From the NCBI GenBank assembly GCA_023437255.1, contig JAEZGR010000182.1:1-10156 (forward strand): a stretch of 10,156 nucleotides of DNA, read 5' to 3'. The number at the start of each line of letters is the position of its first letter. The first letter of the stretch is position 1. Below are positions 1-5,243 of this stretch, piece after piece. Below the pieces are notes generated by a model that worked only from the letters and a program-made list of their open reading frames with translations, was not told the origin of the DNA and ran no database searches. A program made the translations under genes and the position numbers. The DNA is from Pseudomonadota bacterium. Its GTDB lineage: Bacteria > Pseudomonadota > Gammaproteobacteria > Burkholderiales > Burkholderiaceae_B.

Positions 1-1
1 G

Positions 2-850
2 TCTGGGCCGTCTCTGGATGTTGGCGTGGTGTTTCAGGGCCACGCGCTGCTGCCCTGGCTGTCAGCCCTCGATAACGTGGCATTTGCCGTGCGCTCCCGC
101 TGGCCCGAGTGGAGCAGCGATGAAGTCGAACAGCACAGCCGCCATTACCTTGAAATGGTGGGGTTGGGGCGGGCCCTGCACAAGAAGCCTTCGGAACTTT
201 CGGGCGGGATGAAGCAACGTGTGGGCATAGCCCGTGCATTTTCGATACAGCCCAAGATGTTGTTGCTCGACGAGCCTTTTGGCGCGCTCGACGCCTTGAC
301 CCGCGGCACCATCCAGGACGAGTTGCTGCGCATCGTCTCGGCGACTGGCCAGACGGTGTTCATGATCACGCATGATGTTGACGAAGCCATTCTCCTGGCC
401 GATCGTATCGTGCTGATGAGCAACGGGCCCGATGCCCGTATCGTGGAATTCGTCGAGGTCACTCTGCCCCGCGACCGCAGCCGCGAGACCTTGTTCCGCG
501 AGCCTCAGTATTACCCCCTGCGCAATCACCTGATCGACTTCCTGGTCAGGCGCTCCGCGCAGGCCGCCGCCGATGATCAGCACGACCGGCGCAATCCGCC
601 GCTCGTTCGTCCCGGCCTGGATGCCGGCATCGACAAGCCCTTTTCCTCAATTCAGGGAGAATCCACCAATGAAACGCACGGAAGTCACGGAACTCATCAT
701 TCAAGAACGCATCAGGCGCAAACTCAGCTGGGCGGAATTGGCGGAAATCGTTGGCCGCAGCAAAGAATGGACGACGGCGGCGCTGTTGGGGCAGATGACG
801 CTGACGGAGGAACAGGCGAAAGCGGTGGGCGATGCGCTCGGGCTGCCTGA
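2..850 (+). CDS. ABC transporter ATP-binding protein, nitrate/cyanate/taurine type (5' end missing)
   Basis: This is the ATP-hydrolysing subunit of an inner-membrane importer. The frame is open from base 2, so the Walker A region lies outside the window. Visible in order (numbered from base 2) are the Q-loop (VVFQGHALLPWLSALDNV, about residues 9-26), the signature LSGGMKQR (66-73), Walker B with D-loop (LLLDEPFGALD, 87-97) and the H-loop histidine (ITHDVDEA, near 124). GGMKQR with FGALDALTR is typical of the NrtD/SsuB/TauB group. The cyanase gene directly downstream suggests cyanate, or nitrate/nitrite, as the substrate; that is inference. The family-like part seems to end near base 640 (PPLVRPG). 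The frame then continues through the cynS ribosome binding site and 182 nt into cynS in another frame before a stop at 848-850. The last 60 or so residues read like out-of-frame cynS and are probably not conserved. The family call is firm; the C-terminus and substrate are not. Confidence 0.9.
   Translation, partial: SGPSLDVGVVFQGHALLPWLSALDNVAFAVRSRWPEWSSDEVEQHSRHYLEMVGLGRALHKKPSELSGGMKQRVGIARAFSIQPKMLLLDEPFGALDALTRGTIQDELLRIVSATGQTVFMITHDVDEAILLADRIVLMSNGPDARIVEFVEVTLPRDRSRETLFREPQYYPLRNHLIDFLVRRSAQAAADDQHDRRNPPLVRPGLDAGIDKPFSSIQGESTNETHGSHGTHHSRTHQAQTQLGGIGGNRWPQQRMDDGGAVGADDADGGTGESGGRCARAA
654..660 (+). promoter_or_regulatory. Ribosome binding site of cynS
   Basis: AGGGAGA lies 8 nt before the ATG at 669. 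It decides the cynS start against an in-frame upstream ATG at 573, which has no comparable site and would add 32 residues absent from known cyanases. It sits inside the still-open frame of the upstream ATPase gene, so ribosomes finishing that gene would pass over it. Confidence 0.75.
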
Positions 851-1112
851 GGATGCCGTTGCCTGCCTTCAGGTGGTGCCTTACAAAGGTTCGCTGCCCT
901 CGGCGGTGCCGACAGATCCGCTCATTTACCGGTTCTATGAGCTCGTCAGTGTGTATGGCACGACGTTCAAGGAACTGATTCACGAGGAGTTCGGCGACGG
1001 CATCATGAGCGCCATCGACTTCAAGATGGACCTGCAGCGCGAGAACGATCCTGCCGGTGACCGGGTGCGCATTGTCATGAGCGGCAAGTTCCTTCCTTAC
1101 AAGTCTTACTAG
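669..1112 (+). CDS. cynS: Cyanate hydratase (cyanase)
   Basis: Cyanase catalyses the bicarbonate-dependent breakdown of cyanate to ammonia and carbon dioxide in the cytoplasm, which detoxifies cyanate and yields nitrogen. The 147-residue product is close to the family norm (E. coli CynS 156). The N-terminal part is the helical DNA-binding-like fold (WAELAEIVGRS, AALLGQMTLTEEQA). The C-terminal catalytic part is strongly conserved: PTDPLIYRFYE, VYGTTFKELIHEEFGDGI, SAIDFKMD, GKFLPYKSY. The catalytic Arg, Glu and Ser of the E. coli enzyme (R96, E99, S122) correspond to R88, E91 and S114, so the enzyme looks intact. It lies directly after a transporter ATPase gene, an arrangement known for cyanate/nitrate uptake plus cyanase. 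The start is set by an AGGGAGA site. A GC-rich hairpin follows about 60 bp after the stop. Confidence 0.97.
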   Translation: MKRTEVTELIIQERIRRKLSWAELAEIVGRSKEWTTAALLGQMTLTEEQAKAVGDALGLPEDAVACLQVVPYKGSLPSAVPTDPLIYRFYELVSVYGTTFKELIHEEFGDGIMSAIDFKMDLQRENDPAGDRVRIVMSGKFLPYKSY

Positions 1113-1171
1113 GCGGTGCAGGACGCGTCCGCACTTTCATGGTCGGGGTGGGCGCGAAACCTGCTTGCGAG

Positions 1172-1196
1172 AGGCCGGGGCACATCGCCCCGGCCT
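1172..1196 (+). terminator. GC-rich hairpin, likely terminator after cynS
   Basis: A perfect 10-bp inverted repeat (AGGCCGGGGC / GCCCCGGCCT) has a 5-nt ACATC loop. It lies 59 bp past the cynS stop and ends in CCTTGTC, so the T-tract is poor. Position and stem strength support a transcription end for the transporter-cynS unit. Without a real U-run it may be only partly efficient. Confidence 0.65.
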
Positions 1197-1239
1197 TGTC
1201 GCATTGGGCGGGGCTGAACACAAAAATGGAGAGATCCTC

Positions 1240-1746
1240 ATGATGAACAGACACGATGCCGGGGCAAAGGGCCTGTTTGGCGCGCGAGCAGGGCGCGTCG
1301 TTGCCTCGCCGATTGCCGTAATGCCACGTGTCGCTGCGGCGATCCTGTTACTGGCGGGAGCCGCCTGGTTCGCAGTGGCGCAGGCGCAGCTGCCGCCGTC
1401 GCAGACCTATCAGGGCGTGGAATACGTCAGTGGCGGTTTCGGCGAAGACAGCGCAGATGCTTTCAAGGCCGCTCAAGCCAGTTACCCGCTCGCCTTGACG
1501 TTTGCGGCGGTGGACGAGGACGGAGGTGCACGCCCCTATGTGGCTGAGGTGCGGGTGGTGGTGAAGCGTCAGGGCAGTGGCGAGGTGGTGCTGGACGTGC
1601 CGTCGGCAGGCCCATACTTGCTGGCGCGGGTGGAGCCGGGTGATTACGACGTGGACGCCACCTACCAGGGCGAGACCCAAACGCAGCGAGTGAGCATCGG
1701 TCAGAACGGTGGGGTGCAGAAGACGATTACCTGGAAGCGCAAGTAA
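1240..1746 (+). CDS. Small predicted secreted protein with C-terminal carboxypeptidase-regulatory-like beta domain
   Basis: Function is unknown. The start at 1240 (ATGATG, two adjacent Mets) has GGAGAG six bases upstream, giving 168 residues. A long basic N-region is followed by a hydrophobic stretch (residues 31-46, VAAAILLLAGAAWFAV) and an AQA|QLPP site, so cleavage after residue 49 and export to the periplasm are likely. The mature part begins YQGVEYVSGGFGEDSADAF. It ends with a pattern typical of small transthyretin-like carboxypeptidase-regulatory domains: GPYLLARVEPGDYDVDATYQGE followed by VSIGQNG...ITWK. No catalytic motif is seen. Such proteins are common as uncharacterised envelope proteins in Burkholderiales. 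The upstream hairpin separates it from cynS, so it is probably transcribed alone. A later ATG at 1321 would give a tighter signal peptide but has no visible ribosome binding site. Confidence 0.8.
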   Translation: MMNRHDAGAKGLFGARAGRVVASPIAVMPRVAAAILLLAGAAWFAVAQAQLPPSQTYQGVEYVSGGFGEDSADAFKAAQASYPLALTFAAVDEDGGARPYVAEVRVVVKRQGSGEVVLDVPSAGPYLLARVEPGDYDVDATYQGETQTQRVSIGQNGGVQKTITWKRK

Positions 1747-1751
1747 AACTG

Positions 1752-1773
1752 TGTCGGCTGCGCCCCGCCGACA
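1752..1773 (-). terminator. Hairpin between convergent genes
   Basis: TGTCGGC and GCCGACA form a perfect 7-bp stem around an 8-nt loop. It directly abuts the stop codon of the minus-strand 72-residue gene and begins 5 nt after the stop of the plus-strand secreted-protein gene. On the minus strand the stem is followed by CAGTTTTAC, a short U-run, so it fits a rho-independent terminator for the minus gene. It may also serve the plus gene. Confidence 0.55.
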
Positions 1774-1992
1774 TCAGGCGCGAGCCGTGCTGCCTGCTGG
1801 TACCAACATGGCGGCCAGGAAAATGGCCACCCCCACAGCCAGCAGCATCCAGCTTCCGGTGACGATCGTGAGTATCGCCAACACGATGGCTGCCAATGAG
1901 CCAACCAGTCGGGCCGCAGGGCGCGCCCCAAGCAGGGCTCCGATGGCGATGCCGATGAGTATTGCCGACAGAACCTGAATGACGTAGACCAT
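1774..1992 (-). CDS. Small hydrophobic inner-membrane protein (72 aa), unknown function
   Basis: I do not recognise the family. The chosen ATG at 1990-1992 follows a very strong GGGGGGAG five bases upstream. A longer frame starting at 2052 would add 20 polar residues and read through a strong hairpin, so it is less likely. The product is almost wholly hydrophobic: one segment at about residues 4-22 (VIQVLSAILIGIAIGALLG), a short loop with arginines (ARPAARLVG), then about 36 hydrophobic residues that could form two more helices. It ends AGSTARA. There is no enzyme motif. It is convergent with the secreted-protein gene and divergent from ddh, with a candidate promoter and a structured leader of its own. 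Small membrane proteins of this type are often stress-linked, but nothing here shows that. Confidence 0.65.
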   Translation of the reverse strand: MVYVIQVLSAILIGIAIGALLGARPAARLVGSLAAIVLAILTIVTGSWMLLAVGVAIFLAAMLVPAGSTARA

Positions 1993-2023
1993 GGAGCTCC
2001 CCCCTTTTTCTTTTGATATCAAG

Positions 2024-2042
2024 GCGGCGCAGGCTGCGCCGC
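2024..2042 (-). repeat. Strong inverted repeat in the leader of the 72-residue membrane protein gene
   Basis: GCGGCGCA / TGCGCCGC is a perfect 8-bp inverted repeat with a 3-nt GGC loop, ending 31 nt before the ATG of the minus-strand gene. A 10-bp palindrome, TTGATATCAA (2013-2022), lies just beside it. On the RNA it would form a stable hairpin without a following U-run, so it is not a classical terminator. It could be a leader structure or a protein-binding site. Confidence 0.5.
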
Positions 2043-2053
2043 GTGTGATCATG

Positions 2054-2068
2054 CGTCCGTGCCGGACG
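2054..2068. repeat. Short inverted repeat
   Basis: CGTCCG / CGGACG is a 6-bp perfect inverted repeat around TGC. It lies between the GCGGCGCA repeat and the candidate minus-strand promoter, near the predicted transcription start. It may be part of the same structured leader or an operator; short GC-rich repeats also occur by chance here. Confidence 0.3.
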
Positions 2069-2073
2069 GACCG

Positions 2074-2101
2074 AGTTTAGCATCGATCAATCGCTGGGCA
2101 A
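2074..2101 (-). promoter_or_regulatory. Candidate sigma-70 promoter for the 72-residue membrane protein gene
   Basis: Read on the minus strand, TTGCCC (2101-2096) and TAAACT (2079-2074) are spaced by 16 bp, a fair match to -35/-10 elements. Transcription would start near 2067 and give a leader of about 75 nt containing both inverted repeats. This is a pattern match only. Confidence 0.35.
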
Positions 2102-2135
2102 CGCCTGCATGCGTGCATGAACGGCGCTCGCTGCC

Positions 2136-2160
2136 TAAAATGTCGGATTCTTACCGACAT
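2136..2160 (+). promoter_or_regulatory. Candidate -10 element and overlapping operator-like inverted repeat before ddh
   Basis: TAAAAT (2136-2141) resembles a -10 hexamer, with no convincing -35 upstream. It overlaps a perfect 7-bp inverted repeat, ATGTCGG / CCGACAT (2140-2146 and 2154-2160), with an AT-rich 7-bp spacer. The repeat ends 10 bp before the ddh ATG. A dyad next to the -10 and start site is a usual place for a repressor operator; it could instead be an RNA hairpin that hides the ribosome binding region. Confidence 0.45.
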
Positions 2161-2170
2161 ATACCATCCA

Positions 2171-3157
2171 ATGACCGAAAAAATACGCATCGCAATCGTC
2201 GGGTACGGCAACCTCGGCCGTGGTACCGAAGCCGCAGTGGCGCAATCCGGCGACATGACGCTCGCGGGCATCTACACGCGCCGTGATCCGTCGGGCGTCA
2301 CACCCATCGACTCATCGGTACCGGTGCGCCCCCTTGCCGATATTGATGCGCATCGCGATGAAATCGATGTGCTGATTCTGTGTGGCGGATCCAAAAACGA
2401 CTTGCCCGAACAGGGCCCTGCGCTGGCCTCCCGATTCAATACGGTCGACAGCTTCGACACGCATGCCCGCATACCGGAATACTTTGACGCCGTCGATCAG
2501 GCAGCACGCGCCGGTGGCAATGTCTGCGTGATTTCGGTTGGCTGGGATCCGGGTCTGTTTTCGATCAACCGTCTGTTCGGTGAAGCCATATTGCCGCAGG
2601 GCGACACCTATACCTTCTGGGGCAAAGGGCTCAGCCAGGGGCACTCCGACGCCGTTCGACGGATTCCCGGCGTGAAGGGCGCGGTGCAGTACACGGTACC
2701 GGTCCCTGAAGCGATCGAGCAGGTTCGCAGCGGCACGCGGCCTGTCCTCACGACACGTCAGAAACACACCCGCGAGTGCTTTGTCGTCTTGGAAGAGGGC
2801 GCCGACGCCGATACCGTTCGCCAGGCGATCGTCACCATGCCTGATTATTTCGCCGACTACGACACCACGGTCACCTTTATTTCCGAAGATACGCTGCGGC
2901 GTGAGCATGCGGCGATGCCGCATGGAGGCTTCGTCATCCGTAGTGGTGAAAGCGGTGCCGGCGATCGCCAGGTCATCGAGTATTCGCTGGCGCTGGAAAG
3001 CAACCCCGGTTTCACCTCAAGCGTGCTGGTCGCCTATGCGAGGGCGGCGCATCGCCTGAGTCAGGCGGGCGAGAAGGGTGCACGCACCGTGTTCGACATC
3101 GCACCGGGTCTGCTTTCGCCGCGCTCCGGCGCGGAGCTGCGCCGCGATCTGCTGTAA
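2171..3157 (+). CDS. ddh: meso-Diaminopimelate D-dehydrogenase
   Basis: This NADPH-dependent cytoplasmic enzyme interconverts meso-2,6-diaminopimelate with L-2-amino-6-oxopimelate plus ammonia, acting on the D-centre. It is the one-step branch of lysine and peptidoglycan-precursor synthesis. The product is 328 residues (Corynebacterium enzyme 320) and colinear with it: nucleotide site IAIVGYGNLGRG (8-18), LCGGSKNDLPEQ, TVDSFDTH with the substrate aspartate at D96, VGWDPGLFSINR with D126, FWGKGLSQGHSDAVRRIPGV with W150, KHTRECFVV, TMPDYF, MPHGGFVI and the C-terminal FTSSVLVAYARAAHR. The start at 2171 matches the family N-terminus, although no good Shine-Dalgarno is visible. An in-frame ATG at 2117 would add 18 unrelated residues and run through the operator-like repeat. 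A leaderless binding protein follows 25 bp downstream, and a D-amino-acid dehydrogenase converges from the other side. Confidence 0.95.
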   Translation: MTEKIRIAIVGYGNLGRGTEAAVAQSGDMTLAGIYTRRDPSGVTPIDSSVPVRPLADIDAHRDEIDVLILCGGSKNDLPEQGPALASRFNTVDSFDTHARIPEYFDAVDQAARAGGNVCVISVGWDPGLFSINRLFGEAILPQGDTYTFWGKGLSQGHSDAVRRIPGVKGAVQYTVPVPEAIEQVRSGTRPVLTTRQKHTRECFVVLEEGADADTVRQAIVTMPDYFADYDTTVTFISEDTLRREHAAMPHGGFVIRSGESGAGDRQVIEYSLALESNPGFTSSVLVAYARAAHRLSQAGEKGARTVFDIAPGLLSPRSGAELRRDLL

Positions 3158-3182
3158 ACACATTCACCGAGGGGGTGTCGAC

Positions 3183-3923
3183 ATGGCGATGGAACTCGAT
3201 CGGGTGCGAGCATTGCTGCTTGCCGACGGCCGCTTGCGCGCTGCCATCAATTACGGCAATCCGGTGCTCGCGCAACGGGGCCCGGCGGGAGAGCCGAAAG
3301 GGGTGTCGGTGGCGCTTGCGGGCGAACTGGCGCGTCGGCTCGATGCGCAGCTGGAAATCGTTCCATTCGAGATCGCCGGTGCTGTCGTTGAGGCGGCCGG
3401 CGACGACCGCTGGGACGTCGCGTTCCTGGCCGTGGACCCCCAAAGGGCCGACCGGGTGACCTTCACCGCCCCTTATGTGCTGATCGAAGGCACCTACCTG
3501 GTCCAAGAGCAGTCCCCATATCGCGTGGTTGAAGCGCTTGATGCGCCGGGCCTGCGAATCGCGGTGGGTGAAGGCGCTGCCTATGATCTGGTGCTGACGC
3601 GCATGCTCAAACATGCGCAGATATTGCGCTACGCCACTTCGGTGGCGGCCGTTCAGGCCTTTCTCGACGGCAAGACTCACGCTGCCGCAGGCGTACGGCA
3701 ACCCCTCGAAGCCGCCGCCCGGAAGTATGCTGGCCTGAGGGTGTTGCCGGGTCGTTTTACCGCTATCGAACAGGCAATGGCAGTTCCTGCTGCAAAGAAG
3801 GACGCTGCTGCCTTTCTGCAGACATTCTTGAGCGAGATGCTAGACAGCGGTTTTGTGGCAAGGGTGCTTGAAGACACGGGCCAGGACCCGGGCCTGGCGG
3901 CGTTGGCCAGAGCCGATCGGTGA
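3183..3923 (+). CDS. Solute-binding protein family 3-like protein without a signal peptide
   Basis: The 246-residue product has the fold signature of amino-acid-type periplasmic binding proteins (SBP_bac_3). Visible are LRAAINYGNPVLAQ at the start of lobe 1, KGVSVALAGELARRLDAQLEIVPF, WDVAFLAVDPQRADRVTFTAPYVLIEGTYLV, the lobe 2 segment LRIAVGEGAAYDLVL, and the C-terminal AAAFLQTFLSEMLDSGFV. The ATG at 3183 has GAGGGGG seven bases upstream and begins MAMELDRVRALLL, with no hydrophobic leader. The open frame upstream runs into ddh and encodes no signal peptide either. The protein therefore looks cytoplasmic, or at least not Sec-exported as such. No permease or ATPase gene is near. It probably shares a transcript with ddh, so an amino-acid-like ligand, perhaps diaminopimelate or a D-amino acid, is a reasonable guess only. 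Leaderless members of this subgroup seem to recur in other proteobacteria (from memory). Confidence 0.82.
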   Translation: MAMELDRVRALLLADGRLRAAINYGNPVLAQRGPAGEPKGVSVALAGELARRLDAQLEIVPFEIAGAVVEAAGDDRWDVAFLAVDPQRADRVTFTAPYVLIEGTYLVQEQSPYRVVEALDAPGLRIAVGEGAAYDLVLTRMLKHAQILRYATSVAAVQAFLDGKTHAAAGVRQPLEAAARKYAGLRVLPGRFTAIEQAMAVPAAKKDAAAFLQTFLSEMLDSGFVARVLEDTGQDPGLAALARADR

Positions 3924-3925
3924 TG

Positions 3926-5191
3926 TCAGCGCCGCTGAAACGGTGAGGCCTCGATTGCGGGGCTACCGTCGATCAGTGAGTTCAGCAGCGCGGCACTGCC
4001 GCAGGCCAGCGTGAAGCCCAGCGCGCCATGACCAAGATTCAGCCACAAGTTTGCATGCTTGCTGCTGGGCCCGATGATCGGCCGCCCTTCGGGTGTCGCA
4101 GGTCGTTCGCCGGCCCAGGGCTCGGCCTGACTCACAGCCAGCTGGGGGAAGGTGCTGCTGACCTGTTTCTTGAGGTGTTGAATGCGCTGCGGCCGGATCT
4201 GATTACCGGCGTCGCCGATATCGACCATGGCGGCGATGCGCAGTACATTGCCCAGGCGCGCGTAGACGATGCGCCTTTGGTAGTCGGTGACGCTGATGGA
4301 CGGGGCTGCCGGAACGGGTGTTGTCTCGGGTTCCGGTGTCAGCGGCACGGTCAGGCTGTAACCCTTCAGCCCGTACAAGGCCACGGTTTCGCCGTGTTGG
4401 CGCAGCAGGTCATACCCTTGCAGGCCGTTGGCCACGACCACATGGTCGGCCTCGATGACCTCGCCGCTTTGCAACACGACGCCGCCCACGCGGCCTGACT
4501 CGACCTTGAGCCGGGCGACCCGGGCATCGAGTCGGGTTTGCGCTTGGGGATGCGCCTGGACACGTTCAAACAGGGCCCGCGTAAACAGATAACAATCGCC
4601 CACCTCTTCGGTGGGGGTGTACACGCAGCCGGCGAGTGCGTCGCCCAGATTGGCAAGTGCCGGTTCGATTTCCACCGCTTCGGCACGGTTCAGAATGCGT
4701 TGCCGGGAGCCGTGCTGCGCCTGGTACTCGACCTGGCGCCTTGCTTTCTCGAGCAGCGCCGGCGTGCGATACGCGATCAGCTTGCCGTTGCGGCGATGGT
4801 GGAATTCAAGCGGCGTTTCGGCAAGCCACGCATGCAGGGTGTCGCGGCTGAGATACGACAGTTGCAGTAAGGCCGTGGTCGAGGCCTTGGCGGTAGAGGC
4901 GTTGCAGGCCTTGAGGAAGGCGGTGAGCCAGCACCACTGCCGAAGGTCGATCTGCGGCCGGAAGCGCAGGGGCGACGCTGGGTCGAGCAGCCACTTGGGC
5001 AGATCGTGAAATACGCCAGGGTCGGCCAGTGGGGCGACGTAGTCGTAGCTGAGCTGGCCGCCGTTGGCGTAACTGGTCAGCAACCCGGGCCCGGACCCTG
5101 CCTCAAGCAGTACCACCTGCTTTCCCTGGCGCAATAATTCCCACGCGGTGGCCGTACCGACCACGCCTGCTCCGATGACCGCGATTTTCAT
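3926..5191 (-). CDS. dadA: D-amino-acid dehydrogenase, DadA-like FAD oxidoreductase
   Basis: DadA-type enzymes oxidatively deaminate D-amino acids to 2-oxo acids and ammonia, passing electrons to the respiratory chain at the inner membrane. The product is 421 residues (E. coli DadA 432). It starts with the FAD-binding dinucleotide fold IAVIGAGVVGTATAWELLRQG and an acidic strand end (VVLLEAG). Family landmarks follow: TSYANGGQLSYDYVAPLADPGV (40-61), RNGKL, GDCYLFTRALFERV, LYGLKGYSLTVPL, and the C-terminal ERPATPEGRPIIG and NLGHGALGFTLACGSAALL. Some positions differ from E. coli DadA (GERPATPEG for GLRPMTPDG) and there is a proline-rich insert (PEPETTPVPAAP), so it may be a paralogue with another D-amino acid preference. 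It converges on the leaderless binding protein with 2 bp between stop codons. It follows the methyltransferase gene on the same strand by 52 bp. No strong ribosome binding site is visible. Confidence 0.87.
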   Translation of the reverse strand: MKIAVIGAGVVGTATAWELLRQGKQVVLLEAGSGPGLLTSYANGGQLSYDYVAPLADPGVFHDLPKWLLDPASPLRFRPQIDLRQWCWLTAFLKACNASTAKASTTALLQLSYLSRDTLHAWLAETPLEFHHRRNGKLIAYRTPALLEKARRQVEYQAQHGSRQRILNRAEAVEIEPALANLGDALAGCVYTPTEEVGDCYLFTRALFERVQAHPQAQTRLDARVARLKVESGRVGGVVLQSGEVIEADHVVVANGLQGYDLLRQHGETVALYGLKGYSLTVPLTPEPETTPVPAAPSISVTDYQRRIVYARLGNVLRIAAMVDIGDAGNQIRPQRIQHLKKQVSSTFPQLAVSQAEPWAGERPATPEGRPIIGPSSKHANLWLNLGHGALGFTLACGSAALLNSLIDGSPAIEASPFQRR

Positions 5192-5243
5192 GGTGCTGTC
5201 GTCTTAGTGACTGCGTAAAGCATCATTGTCGCATGCGCAGCGC

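Noticed and set aside
62..583. Minus-strand open frame opposite the ABC ATPase
   Set aside because: Q-loop, signature, Walker B and H-loop are all on the plus strand; the opposite frame has no support.
573..668. Upstream in-frame start for cynS adding 32 residues
   Set aside because: The extra residues have no counterpart in known cyanases, and the ATG at 669 has a good ribosome binding site.
3123..3137. GCTCCG-GCG-CGGAGC hairpin near the end of ddh
   Set aside because: It lies within conserved-length coding sequence, has no T-tract, and is followed closely by the next gene on the same strand, so it is unlikely to terminate.
3012..3701. Minus-strand open frame opposite the end of ddh and the binding-protein gene
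   Set aside because: Both plus-strand genes match known families along this stretch; the minus frame is rich in H and R and looks like a codon-bias shadow.
5192..5243. 8-bp palindrome CGCATGCG (5230-5237) in the gap between the methyltransferase and dadA genes
   Set aside because: It is short, GC-rich and without a recognisable promoter next to it; chance occurrence is likely.
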